Shown here in pieces: positions 22,581-33,929 of a stretch of 64,000 bases of DNA; within the stretch, counting starts at the first letter, position 1; every line of letters starts with the position of its first letter. This stretch comes from Vitellaria paradoxa (Eukaryota; Streptophyta; Magnoliopsida; Ericales; Sapotaceae). Under the pieces are notes generated by a model. That model was not told the origin of the DNA, ran no database searches, and saw only the letters and a list, made by a program, of their open reading frames with translations. Position numbers and translations under genes: made by a program. The stretch spans positions 3,351,501 to 3,415,500 of the forward strand of contig CM034233.1 of the NCBI GenBank assembly GCA_019916065.1, in the 5' to 3' direction.

Positions 22581-23542
22581 TGAAAATTTATGCAAAGCGT
22601 TGTATCAATAAACTACTCAAACATAACATTCAAATATTGAAAAAACACAAGGAATTAAAACGTGGATTCAGAGAATAGGATATCCATAAAACTTCTTCCA
22701 CTATATAAAACAGGTTACAAAGTAACAATCACAGAATTACACAATTGAATAAACCCCAATCCCTTACGTTAAGACTTTGCTTGTATCACAACGATAAACC
22801 CTCATTAGTGAAAGACCAATCCCCAACTCTAAAGATCAAAAACCTAAGTATATGATGACTTTTGGCTAAGTGAAGAATTGAGAACTTCTTGAAATAGCGT
22901 AGACAATGCAACACATGTTCTCTCTGTTCAGAAACCTTAGAAGAATGCTTCTTTAAGTGAAGTAGTTTTGGAAATATTAGAAAGTTGCCAAAAAGTCACT
23001 GGTTTTTAAAACTGCGTCAATCTGTCGCTGGGGCGATCGTGCCAGCAAGTTCAGAGTAAGCTTGCAACTACCTTGAAGTCCAATCTATTTTAGCCAGCCA
23101 AGTATCCAGCAAAGCCAGTGAATATTCCAGCGAGATGATAATTGCCTTGACATGCATTCTAGAATAGTCAGCGATTTTGCCAACGAAGCCAGCGAGAAAG
23201 CTCTGTTTTTTGCATCAATACTATTTTACCCAGCGAGTTATCCAACGACATATAGAACAATCATCACATTAGAACTATGTAAAAATATGCAACAAAAATC
23301 TCATTGGTAATCTCGCTGGGGTGACTTTCCCAACGACTTTCCATCGAGGTAGCTACCGAACTCCTTTTCGCTTGAAAATTTACAAGCAACATCCTTAAAT
23401 ATTAGCTACTTGATTCATGTATCTTTGGCACTAAAAAACCTTCAAACTTATATCTTTGACACCCTAGCCAAATGCTTAAAAGTACGAGTTTGAAATCATC
23501 ATTTTGCTCACTAATTTGCCAATTACACAAATAAAACTAACA
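22581..23542 (-). repeat. E3 3' LTR (left)
   Basis: A 962 bp repeat begins tgaaaatttatgc and ends aaaactaaca on the + strand. It contains many gccagcgag/ccagcgaag-type short repeats (about 23040-23360), also present in the right LTR. It is homologous to about 27413-28335. Confidence 0.85.
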
Positions 23543-25410
23543 ATTTTTCCATTTGGCAATTTTGTGAGAAAATAATGCTCCTATATACAATCTAAAAAAA
23601 AAAAATTACAACCTTTTCCAATATTTAAACGTAATCAAGCTAAACTCCCCCTTAATATGCAGACTTCTGAATTCTTCTTTGATTAATGTTCTTGTAAAAA
23701 CCTGCACACCACTTCAACAAAACACCATATAAAAAGTATTATGTTTAAAATAATATAATCAAACTCTTCTTCTCCTTTTTGTCATAAAATTTACAAACAT
23801 GAAATCAGGAAAATAAGAAGTGAGAAGAATGGAACAAGAATCAATTAAGACAAGAGGAATGAGAAGAATATTTAACAACAAAAAAACATGCAAATAATCT
23901 AACTAACCAACTAGATTATCTCGACAATGGATTATCTAACTAACCAATAAAGTCAACAAATCCCAAAACCTTAAAATTTTCATCTTTTTGTCACCTAATG
24001 ACTTACCAACAATATAGCCAAATATCCAAAGACCAATAAATTTAAAATTCTGTAAAATTCACTAAATTGTGTGCCCCCAAAAAATTTAAAATAAATAAGA
24101 AGTAATTGAAACTTGTTGGAGCAATTAATTTATTAATTCACACTTTGATCTTCTCACACACTATCTAATATTATTCTTGGTGATTCAAAAATAAATAACT
24201 TGAACATGCACTATGGAATGAACTAAAAATACTTAAACTCCCTTAACATAATTCCATGTATAACGTTCAAGGTTATACAAGCGATATTCTAAGTGCATGT
24301 GTGAGTTAAGAATCATCAAACCAAATATAGTGGAACATTAAATTTAGAAATGTCGAGATAGAATACTTAAAGACCATATTTTGCAATTAAGCATAAATAA
24401 TAGAGGGAAATTTAACCATATTCAACTTATGCCTCCCTTCCCCCCTTTTTTTACATTTTGTTTTGCATGATGGCTTTCACACATTTATGGGCAGGTATCT
24501 TTTCCCTTAAATCGTCTTTTCCCAGAACGTGGTTATTTTGATAACCGACATGTTATTAAGAGGTTTCTCACTAGTCCTACTAGTAACCTTTTTCATGCTT
24601 TTTTTTTTATAAACCTAATATTCACATACAGACAAAGAGGATAATTTGATCCGACAAGTATAAAAATAGTGTGACATTATATTGAGTAAGAATCAATCTT
24701 GTATTTTAATCAATTTAGAGAATCACAAGTATAACAAAGAACACGCAATGTGTGTTATGAGAAAAGAAATTAAGTAAAGCAAACAACACCCGTTAATGAT
24801 GTTCAATTCATTTATTCTAAAATTTCAAAAAAATGAATTAAAAATAGTGTATAACAGATAAAATGTAACTTCATAATTCTTCATGCTCCCCCTCAGTCTA
24901 CCTACTTTCCCCATTTTTTTTTAATAAATGAAAATTAAGCAGTGGTACACACACCTAAGAAAGTTTGACAGTAATCAAACCTAAGGTGTTAGACATGCTA
25001 AGAAAAAGGTTCCAAAAAGAGAATATACTTACTAATAAAAACAATAGACATGGGTAAAAAAGAATAAACAAAAAACAAAGTAGCAAAAAAAATCATTATT
25101 CCTAAAAATATGCAACATGTATTCACAGATTAGGAAAAAAATAAACATTAAGCCCACCCTAGTATATACCATACTACTAATTATTTATCATAAAAATTTA
25201 CCCTTTTTCATGCCTAGGGATTTTACATGCATTCAAATCATCTTTTCTGACCCAAATTGCATGAATTTTTATCTGAGGTTTCTTAGATTGAAAAGAACAT
25301 TTAATAGAAGCAATGGTTTTCTTAAAATAATTAAAATTTTTATTTTGATACGAAGCTTTTCTCACTGCCCTAGGAGCAAAAGACGTAGAGTCAAAAGAGG
25401 TAGGATAATT

Positions 25411-27390
25411 TTAAAGGATTTGAAACCCATTTGGTAATTTTGGTTGGAAACATTGATTTTTGTCAACATAAATTCTAGGCAAATCATGTAATTTATAACA
25501 ATTGGGGCAAATATGACCACGTATCCCACAATGATGACAAACAAGAATAAAAGATGATTGATTAAACATACCTCTTGACTTACCTTTTGTTGGCTGGAGT
25601 GGGACTTGATTCTTTTTTAGTTCTTTCTTTTGAGGTGGAGTAGATACGGAGGCTTGATTTGTAAAAGCTGAAAGTTGAGTTGAAGCCTTCACAAATGCTT
25701 TTTTATTCGAGTCTGCTTTGTAGTCCTTTGTATTGCTCATCTCAACAAATCCCAGTCCATGTTTGTCTGTTGCCTTTTGTTGAGAATCTAAGATTTCATA
25801 TAGATTTTTGGAAGGCTTGCTCAACTTCTCTTAGAGTTCGAATAATTCACCTTTAATTTTATTGCACTATTTTTCCTTTTCTTCCAAGTTGTCTCTGAAT
25901 ACTACATCAGTATATTTCAAAGTCTCGTACTCATCTTTTAACTTGTGTAAGGCGTCCTCTACTTCAAGATGTTGAACTACAAGACTTTCATATTTACTAA
26001 TAAACGTCTTTTCTTATTTCTTCAAGACTCAAATTGTTACTTTGAACCTGCCATTTTCTTTTAGAAATTTTTGGTTAATTTCAATTAATTCCGCGTTATC
26101 ATTTTCATCAATAACATGTTCATCATTATTAGAAGAGAAAGAAGAATTTATTGAATTTACATTCAAAGACTCACCAATGTCAGCAGGACCTTTTTGAGAA
26201 GATTTTGACTTACCTATGTCCTTATAGAATTCAGTAATACCTGGCAAGTTTTTCTCATCGAAGAATGTCACGAAGGCTGTGAAGTTGCTGGAGGAGTCTT
26301 TGTCTTAAGATTCAATTTTTGTAATCTCCTTGTCAGAGTCATCCCAAGTAACACTGAAGCTCTTCTTTGATTTTTGATTTTTCTTTTGATTAATGCATTC
26401 TTGGGAGATGTGCCCATAATTATGGCACTTGAATCACTGAATTCCTTTATTTTTTGAACTTCCTTGCTTACCTTCACCGTCTTTACCAGAGTTGGAAGCT
26501 TTATCTCTTTTTTCAGACTTGTTGAAATAATTTTTTTTGTAGAGGGTTTGACTTCCTTACTTGTTGCTTTTGAATAAGTGATTTCAGTTTCTTATCAAAG
26601 GAGGCAATCTCCTCATCCTTCATGTTAGAGTTATCACTATCCACAAGGCTTTCAACTTCTTCGTTGATTGCCTTGAAAACCATCTCTTTTGACTTTTTAG
26701 GTTTTATCACATTGGCTTCGAAAGTTTAAAGAAAGCCAACTAAATCTTCCAATCTCATCTCATCTATATTTCTTATCTCTTCAATTGCTGTAACCTTTGA
26801 CTCAAAGGATGAAGAAAGTGAGCGAAGATTTTTTCTAATAATTTTAGGGTTAGAGATGGGCTCACCAAGATTGAAATAGGAATTCACAATGTCGATAAGT
26901 CGTCCACAAAAATGATCTTAATTCTTAATTTTTCAAACTAAGTAGTCAGTCGCTGTAACTTTGATCTTTCACTATAGTGTTTCCCTCATGTGTCAGTTCG
27001 AGAATCAACCAAGCTTCTTTTGCACGTCGACAACTGGAGATCTTTCGAAATTCATCAGGGCTGACGGTTGCAAAGATTGCGTTGATGACCTTAAAGTTGC
27101 ATTCAGCGTTCTCTGATTCCTCTTTTGTCCAGAGATTGATACACTTGTCTTGTTTAACATCTTCAACCTTTATCTTAGGAGCGCTCCAACCTTTTTGGAC
27201 AATATTCCAGACTTTAACATTCATGGACATCAAGTACACTTTCATTCGGGCCTTCCAGTAGGGATAGTTCGAACCATCAAACCATGGGGGACATCAAGTA
27301 CACTGTCATTCGGGCCTTCCAGTAGGGATAGTTCGAACCATCAAACCATGGGGGACGAATACTTGATCCTCCTTCACGTAATAGATCCAT
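25411..27390 (-). pseudogene. E3 gag, frameshifted
   Basis: The minus-strand product starts MDLLREGGSSIRPPWFDG and has the copia gag motif YPYWKARMKVYLM. A 64 bp tandem duplication at 27226-27353 repeats this motif and shifts frame. Next comes a typical capsid region (KAINAIFATVSPDEFRKIS-like, 26946-27245), then a Glu/Lys-rich stretch. A CCHC knuckle (KCHNYGHISQEC) lies near 26395-26440, its first Cys position replaced by a stop. A second knuckle (CHHCGIRGHICPNC) lies near 25495-25540. Several stops break the frame. Confidence 0.78.
27226..27353. repeat. 64 bp tandem duplication inside E3 gag
   Basis: Units 27226-27289 and 27290-27353 are identical except for one base (acactt/acactg). The unit length is not divisible by three, so the second copy moves gag out of frame. 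The near-identity indicates a recent event relative to the age of the element. Confidence 0.92.
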
Positions 27391-27412
27391 TGACACTAGC
27401 TTCTCAAGATCT

Positions 27413-28335
27413 CAAACACAACATTTGAAATATTGAAAAAACACAAAGAATTAAAACGTGGATTCCAAGAACAGGATATCCACAAAACTTCTTCCACTAT
27501 ATAAAATGGGTTACAAAGTAACAACCAAAGTTACATAATCGAATAACCCTCGATCCCTTGCGTTAAGACTTTGCTTGTATCATAACGATAAACCCTCACT
27601 AGTAAAAGACCAATCCTTAACCTTGAGGATCAAAACCCAAGTGTATGATGACTTTTGGCTAAGTGAATAATTGAGAACTTTTTGAAGTAGTGTAGACAAT
27701 GCAACACACGTTCTCTCCATTCAGAAACCTTAGGAGAAGGCTTCTTTAAATAAAGCAGCTTTGGAAATATTGGAAAGTTGCCAAAAAAATCGCTGGTTTC
27801 TAAAACTACGTCAATCTGTCACTGGGGCGATCGTGCCAGTGAGTTCCCAGTGAGCTTGCAACTACCTTGAAGTCCAATCTATTATAGCTAGCGGAGTATC
27901 CAGCGAAGCTAGTGAATATTTCAACAAGATAATAACTGCCTTGACATGCATTCTGGAATAGCCAGCGAAGCCAATGAGTCTACCAGCGAGAAAGCTCTGT
28001 TTTTTGCATTAACACTGTTTTACCCAGTAAGCTTCCCAACGAGTCATCCAGCAACATGTAGAACAATTATCACATTGGAACTGTGTAAGAATATGCAACA
28101 AAAATCTCGTTGGTGTGAGTTTCCCAATGAGTTCCCATCAAGGTAGCTACCGAACTCCTTTTCACTTGAAATTTTACAAGCAACATCCTTAGACATTAAC
28201 TACTTGATTCATGTATCTTTGGCACTAAAAAACCTTCAAACCTATACCTTTGACACCCTAACCAAATGTCTAGAAGTACAAGTTTGAAATTATCATTTTG
28301 TTCATTAATTTGTCAATTATACAAATAAACTAACA
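27413..28335 (-). repeat. E3 5' LTR (right), end deleted
   Basis: This repeat matches 22581-23542 from 'ctcaaacacaacattt' onward. About 40 bp at the PBS-proximal end are missing, so the LTR runs almost directly into the gag leader. Confidence 0.8.
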
Positions 28336-28809
28336 GCATTCGAGCCATTTGATTGACAAGAGCGATTTATAGTTTTCGAATTGTCCTTGTGGAGCTACTA
28401 ACGAAAGAGAAGGTGCTTTCTTTTGAAAGGCCGGAGAAAGATAAAAATCTTGTGCCCTATTTTGTTTCCTCGATAGGAGAGGATTGCCTGACTCAAATTC
28501 TTGTTGGTGAAGTGCTAGCGAGCTTAGAGAGTGATTTTGAACATGAACAGGGGATCAAAGAGGTAACTAAACTTGCAAAGAGGTGCTTCGAGGTAAGACG
28601 GGAGAATAGACCGATAATGAAAGGAAGTAGCAATTCAACTAGAGAGGTTGAGAACGATGGAGGAGAAGCATCCACAAGCAAGTGTTGATGATTTGTCTCC
28701 CAGAGAGACCGAACATTCACTTGGTAAAAGTTTTCCTAGTGATAGTAGCAGCATTGATGATAGACTGACGGACCAAATTATAATGCCACATCAAGATGGT
28801 GGTTGCTAG
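28336..28809 (+). pseudogene. WAK-B exon 3, fragment c (kinase C-lobe to stop)
   Basis: The sequence resumes at gcattcgagccatttgattg and aligns with 40425-40906 of WAK-C, ending with the same TAG (28807-28809). It encodes ELLTKEKVLSFERPEKDKN and then [18 protein letters not shown], followed by the Ser-rich tail. A small deletion near 28358-28365 and a one-base insertion near 28620 (gaaaggaagtagc) break the frame. Confidence 0.85.
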
Positions 28810-28830
28810 ATATATTTTCATTTTCAATTT

Positions 28831-29036
28831 CTGTATTTTGCAACTAAAGTAATGATTTTAGTTGATGGTGATTTCACTTGGAAAAAGTTTCACATAGAAA
28901 ACCCAGGTTTTTGTAATAGCAAACAGTAACACGCTGTATTTTGCAACTAAAGTAGTGATTTTAGTTGATTGTGATTTCACTTGGAAGAAGTTTCACACAG
29001 AAGACCCAAGTTTTTGTAATAGCAAACAGTAACACG
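28831..29036. repeat. 103 bp tandem duplication behind WAK-B
   Basis: Two units, 28831-28933 and 28934-29036, start ctgtattttgcaac and end caaacagtaacacg, with about six differences. The unit comes from the WAK 3' flank. The second copy runs straight into sequence typical of PMT intron 6 (agtttttaaaataaataaat), which marks a deletion of the whole PMT part from unit B. Confidence 0.85.
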
Positions 29037-29358
29037 GCAGTAGTTTTTAAAATAAATAAATAAATTATCAACTTTGGCCGTCAACAAAAATTTTGTATAG
29101 TATATAAAGTTTAAACTATTTATATATTTTATAATTAGCACTCACACGCGTATAAATTTTTTATTTTGCCTTTCCACTTAGCTCAATATGGTATCGTACT
29201 ACCCCAGACGAGACCTTGGTGCTGAGTGGGGGGCTGCAGTAGGAAAGGAATTGCTGCGGTAGTAGTGACGCAAAAATGACACAGTTTTGACAAAAACAAC
29301 GCAGTTCTAATAAGCCTGAAAAAAAAAAAAACACTTGAATCAAGTGACTGAGGTAAGG

Positions 29359-30848
29359 TGATTGCACGCAATCATTGTCACTTTTAACCTTATTTTGCAT
29401 TCTTCTTATGAATATTTTTACCAAGAAAAGCTCACTTTTATTGTATTTTGATCATTTACTTCTTCCTTGGGTGTTTTGTAGGTTATTGGAGAAACATAGC
29501 TCGAGGAAAGCAAGTTAGGAGTTCAAAAGTGCAACTCAAGTCTGAACCAACCACCCTGGGCGCCCACAGAGAACTGGTCTTCACAAGAGTGCTGGGAGCA
29601 AGTTTTGGGCGCACATGGTTTGGGTGCACAGGACCTTGGGTGCCCACAGAGGAGGATTTCAAAGGGTGAAGCTTGGGCGCACATGGCTTGGGTGCAAGGC
29701 ACCTTGGGCGCCCAACTGAGTATTATCTTGGGCGCCCACAGAGGGGTGATTTCCAGCAACTTGTCTCAGGACTTTTGTTGAACGCAAAGGAGAAACAGAG
29801 CTTGGGCGCACGGCCAAAGACCTTGGGTGCCCATGATGAATTGTCCAGCACACTTTTAAGCTAAACGTCGAATTGTGAATTTATAATTTTACCCTTGAGT
29901 TATGTATCAATATAAATAGGGAAATTTTTGTTGTATGAGGGCTCCGAACCCTACGTAAGCGTTAGGCTTTGCTTTCTGAAAGTTTTTTTAGGGAATCTTA
30001 CATTACAATTCATAGTGAGGTTAGAGTTTTGATTTCGTTTTGGATTACAGAAGTTTCGTTTCATCTTCGTACTCAGATTTTCTCTTGTAACTTCAATTCT
30101 TATTAAGTTTAATTAAAGTTGATTACTTTCTTATTGTTCATATTTGTCTTTTATGCTTTCGCAAACACTTCGTAACACTTCGTCTTAGTTTGTGTGTGTT
30201 GGATTTGATTTCGAAAGTGATTGAAACTATTTCGATTTACTTCATTTTTGTGTTTGAGTGCATAATGAAAATTATTTTCTTTTCGAAAGGTTCCGTTTAC
30301 GCACATTAGTGTGAATTGAAGATCACTTCCATGTCCCAGTGATTTCGAATTTGACTTCAAAAGCCTAGAATCACAGTTTCTTTACGAAATAGGGTTTTCT
30401 AACGTCAAATCTTCCGACCTAATTTTACATGTGTAAAGATTAGGTTGAGTTAATCAAATATTCGAGTTCAAGCCTTCGAGGACATTACAGGACTAGGTTA
30501 AAGCCAAGTGTTTCTATTGACATAATTGTTTAAGCACAGTTCACGTCAGTTGTTAATTTTCAAAATTGGTTGTTTTCTTAGTGTTTTCATTTTTAGTTTA
30601 ACCTGTGTTTTTAAAGTATCAAATCATTCTTTCAACTACTTTCAAATCGTCTTTTCAATTACCTATTCGAAAACTTCAAAAAGATTTTCATTTTTTTTTA
30701 AATTTTTGCAAGTGTTTGCGAAATCAAGTTTTCCAACACTTAGGCACACCCTTGCTCCCTGTGGAAGATGACCTAGGACTCACCTAGATTAAACTCAACC
30801 GACCTCTTATACTTGAGAGTGAGCCACTGCCAAATTAGAGAGTGGTCA
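29359..30848 (+). mobile_element. Solo LTR, 1.49 kb
   Basis: This TG...CA-bounded insertion interrupts the left arm of the inverted repeat. Flanks taagg / caaag fit a 5 bp target duplication, and the uninterrupted right arm gives the empty site (gactgaggcaaagcaag). It has a TATA box (tataaatag) near 29911, no open reading frame, no PBS and no second LTR. Its length and its Cys-free, GC-motif-rich left part suggest a large Gypsy-type LTR, but the family is not proven. Confidence 0.7.
29558..29835. repeat. Ten interspersed TTGGGCGCCCA-type motifs
   Basis: Motifs such as ctgggcgcccacagag, cttgggcgcacatgg and cttgggtgcccacagag recur about ten times in 280 bp. The core TGGGCGCCCA is itself a palindrome. 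They lie upstream of the LTR's TATA box, in what would be U3. Confidence 0.85.
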
Positions 30849-31099
30849 CAAAGCAAGCAGGCCAGCCTGTTCTCTACCTCAATGCATGTGTATATTAAAA
30901 TTCCAAATCTGCCCCTAACAAATCATTAGCATGGGTTTAGCCATGTGACATTTGAATGGCTCACAACCAACCATAACAATCTTGTGGAATATGTTTGTTA
31001 AAATCAAATTTAATTTTAAATATAAATTGATATTAATCGAGAAAAATTTTGAGTACACATTCGTGTCATAAATATGTTGTGATAAAAATTGACAAAAAG

Positions 31100-31659
31100 T
31101 AAGGGTGTACTTAGAGTGACAACAATCGAAATTTTGATACTAAGGGGGTACTTAGAGTGACAAAAAGTGAAAAAAAATAAGATGAAATGTGATTTGGAAA
31201 AACTTTTTGCGTTTAATGCACACATCTCCAACTGCGTTTTTTGGAGATAAACAGTAAAATTCCGTTCTGATGAATTCGATTTCTGTTTGGACGGATTCAA
31301 ATTTTTGGATAGTCGTGACTTTTTTGCACTACAATTCGTCCAAACAGATTATAGAAACCGTTTGAATAGAAGTTAGCTGTACGAATTCGTCGAAACGGTT
31401 TCTATAATCCGTTAGAATAATTTTTACGACTCCACCAAAAAAGTTAAAGTGGGTGTCATTTAGTAGTTTGGGAATCGATGGTGAGAATGACAAAAAAATT
31501 TTTACTATTTGATTAACCAAATTTTAGTTATCAACTTTTTTTTAAAGGTATTGAACTTTTTTTAAACTTTGAGAATGTAAGAATGTGTAAAAATATAATA
31601 GAGATTTTTAGAACTTTTCAAAGATTTTCACCAAATTTTTGTGCAACAAACTCACCCTA

Positions 31660-31664
<5 letters not shown>
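31100..31664. repeat. Core repeat of the inverted structure, second copy of 1-426
   Basis: The segment from 31190 matches the window's first 420 bases. It starts near a repeated aagggtgtacttagagtgac motif (31101 and, altered, 31142) and ends acaaactcaccctaa. TTAGGGTG-like ends in opposite orientation suggest a MITE of about 560 bp. An AAT microsatellite (31661-31694) follows. Confidence 0.5.
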
Positions 31665-31695
<31 letters not shown>

Positions 31696-32087
31696 GAAAA
31701 AGCCAAATGCAAAGACATCTATTTTGACTAACAAATTATTAAATAAATTAAAAAAGAAATAATTAAACAAAAATAAAAAAAATAACTAAAACCAACGAAT
31801 GGTCAATCAATTCCAATCTGTTGCTTGGAACTCCTCCCATTTCCAAAGAAAAACAATTCCAGCCAAACACCCCCTATGAAAATAAAATAAAAATCAGTGC
31901 ACAATTTTTTTTCCCCAAAATATTAAAAAAAAAAGGGGGCATAAATGGGCCATCCTAATTTCTAATGAAGCAGGGCTGCATGCTCCTTTAGTTTAAATTT
32001 AAAATTTAAAAAAAAATAAATTTTACTTTCAAAAATATTTTAAATTAAACAAGCAAAAAAAAAAAATTATTAAAAAAAAATCAAGAA
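31665..32087. other. AT-rich core, no gene
   Basis: After the AAT microsatellite this stretch has poly-A and poly-T tracts and no open frame of note. It lies between the arms of the inverted repeat. Nothing else was recognised. Confidence 0.6.
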
Positions 32088-32671
32088 TCACAACATGTTT
32101 ATGACATGAATGTATACTCAAAATTTGTCTCGATTAATATCAATTTATATTTAAAATTAAATTTGATTTTAATGAACATATTCCACAAGATCGTTATGGT
32201 TGGTTGTGGGCCATTCAAATGTCACGTAGCTAAACCCATGCTAATGATTTGTTAGGGGCAGATTTGGAATTTTAATATGCACATGCATTCAGGTGGAGAA
32301 CAGGCTGGCCTGCTTGCTTTGCCTCAGTCGCTTGATTCCTGTGTTTTTTCCGGGCTTATTAAAACTGCGTCGTTTTTGTCAAAACTGTGTCGTTTTTCCA
32401 AAACTGTGTCGTTTTTGCGTCACTGCTACCGCAGCAGTTCCTAACCGACTGCACCCCCAACTCGGACATTGGTGGCGCCGTAGATTGGGTATGAAGCTTT
32501 TGAGTTTCAGAGTGGGAATTGGGGCCATGGAGATCGAGGCATTGACAATGGCTGACCTTGTTGATTGGGTTAGCAGGGGCTGATTTGGGGGAATTTTTGG
32601 ATCTTTGTAGTTAAGGGTGGAATAGCGGGGCAGTGGGCCTATAATTGGGATAACGATAACGATAATATTTG

Positions 32672-32679
<8 letters not shown>

Positions 32680-32720
<41 letters not shown>

Positions 32721-32725
32721 TTTTT
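32680..32725. repeat. CT microsatellite followed by poly-T
   Basis: A short C run leads into about 16 CT repeats and then a T run. Confidence 0.9.
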
Positions 32726-32778
32726 GAAAGTTAGGATAATTTTTGTGGGGTTGGGGTACCGGCGAGTATGGGATCTAA

Positions 32779-33139
32779 GGTTACGTTTGTTTGAGAGGAT
32801 TAGATAATAAGGAATAAATAATATCATAGATAATATATAGGATTAGATAAAACATGAGATTAATTTTTTACGTGAGATATAAAGTAATGTTTGATATATG
32901 ATGCGATAGAAAATAATTTTAAACTTTTAAATTTTGAAAGAAAATAAATTTAGAGATGGAATATTAATAATACTACATCCCAATAGGATAAGTCATTTGA
33001 CAAGTCTGTGGAATTAATGTGGCCTACGGATTTCTCATCATCCCTTCCAAAAATTAAACAAACAAAACACTTCACAACGTTGGACCACAGATTTGTTATC
33101 CAATCCGCGGGCCATCTTATCCGGCTAACAAACATTTCC
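32779..33139. mobile_element. Tourist-like MITE with TAA target duplication
   Basis: A 361 bp element has inverted ends ggttacgtttgtttg... and ...aacaaacatttcc and is flanked on both sides by TAA (32776-32778 and 33140-33142). It has no coding capacity. Ends and the 3 bp TAA duplication fit PIF/Harbinger-derived Tourist MITEs. Confidence 0.8.
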
Positions 33140-33812
33140 TAAGGGGATAAAGGGACTAGTAAAGTATGGTAATGGTAGCAGTGAGGGGAGCCTTATTTGA
33201 GATAAAAGATTTATTAAAGTGTGTTTAGTGTATTAAAAAATTTTTAAAAATTATTTATTTTTTATTTTATTATATAAATTATAAACTCACAAATTACTTT
33301 AAATTATTTTATTTTTTATCATTCTTATCACCTCTTAAATTAGAACCAGTCTTCCTCAAAGAATTGACCTCTATGTTGCATGGGCATTACTCCCACTATA
33401 TTAATATTTATTTATGCTTTGGTTCAGTGATCGAGGGACGTACCATTAGGCACCTGGACTTGCCTCATTGGATTAATGGATTACTTTCTTCTTCGTAGGT
33501 CCCTGTCAACAATGACCTCGTTAGGCTTTTGAAAAGTAAGGTGGCCATCAAATCATGTGACAATCATAACTATAACAATGTTTAAAATGATAAATAATAA
33601 GATGAAATAAAATGAAATAAATTATTAATTTATAATCAGTGTTATAAAATAAAAAATAAATAATTTCAAAAATTTTTTAATTTATTTTTTTAATTTTTAA
33701 CAAACTAAAAATAACATAAAGTAGGCCCTATTACGGCAGCCGCCAGCTAATTGAATTTTAATCGGAGAAATTTGACTTCTCCTTTTTCATTGAGTGAGAT
33801 ATTAAGCAGACA
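33140..33812. other. Region upstream of WAK-C
   Basis: No gene is seen. It includes two diverged MITE-like segments near 33205-33357 and 33570-33710, related to the family at 5876. Sequence shared with WAK-A starts only at 33813 (taagagggctgcacag), so the proximal WAK-C promoter beyond about 117 bp was not carried into copy A. No convincing TATA box was found. Confidence 0.55.
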
Positions 33813-33929
33813 TAAGAGGGCTGCACAGAATTCGACTCTTCAATCTGCATTCCTTACTAAAGGGCAAACCAATCCAAAGTTTTTGAAGCCACGCACAAAG
33901 TGAGTACTTGAATGAGAAATAAAAAGAAC

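Larger units (their letters stand above)
22581..28335 (-). mobile_element. Gag-only LTR retrotransposon E3, minus orientation
   Basis: This 5.75 kb element has LTRs at 22581-23542 and about 27413-28335 and interrupts WAK-B's kinase exon. Flanks ccagt / gcatt are each one base away from the intact paralogue's ccatt, so a 5 bp target duplication is likely. On the minus strand gag starts beside the right LTR (ATG at 27390) and runs to about 25411. No protease, integrase or RT is seen, and 23543-25400 is non-coding. The end of the 5' LTR and the primer-binding site seem deleted. It resembles the large non-autonomous copia-like derivatives of plants. Confidence 0.82.
29167..32545. repeat. Large imperfect inverted repeat with solo LTR in left arm
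   Basis: The left arm (29167-29358 plus 30849-31083) is the reverse complement of the right arm (32088-32545). The inner ~235 bp are about 94% identical by eye, for example caaagcaagcaggccagcct at 30849 and its complement near 32320. The outer part is more diverged and ends blur near 29167 and 32545. A ~1 kb core (31084-32087) separates the arms. The layout suits a foldback or long-TIR (MULE-like) element, but no transposase or clear target duplication was found. Confidence 0.8.

Noticed and set aside
22980..23360. Regular ccagcgag/gccagcgaag units suggesting a CRISPR-like array
   Set aside because: Units are short, irregular and lie within an LTR that is repeated at 27800-28140. The host is a plant nuclear genome.
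29448..29864. Several 63-78 codon frames on both strands
   Set aside because: They arise from the TGGGCGCCCA motif cluster in the solo LTR, and frames are open on both strands because of the GC-rich palindromes.
32293..32583. 96-codon frame in the right arm of the inverted repeat
   Set aside because: Its first half is repetitive cgtcgttttt-type sequence shared with the left arm on the opposite strand. The tail (MEIEALTMADLVDWVSRG) looks gene-like, but no family or splice context was found.
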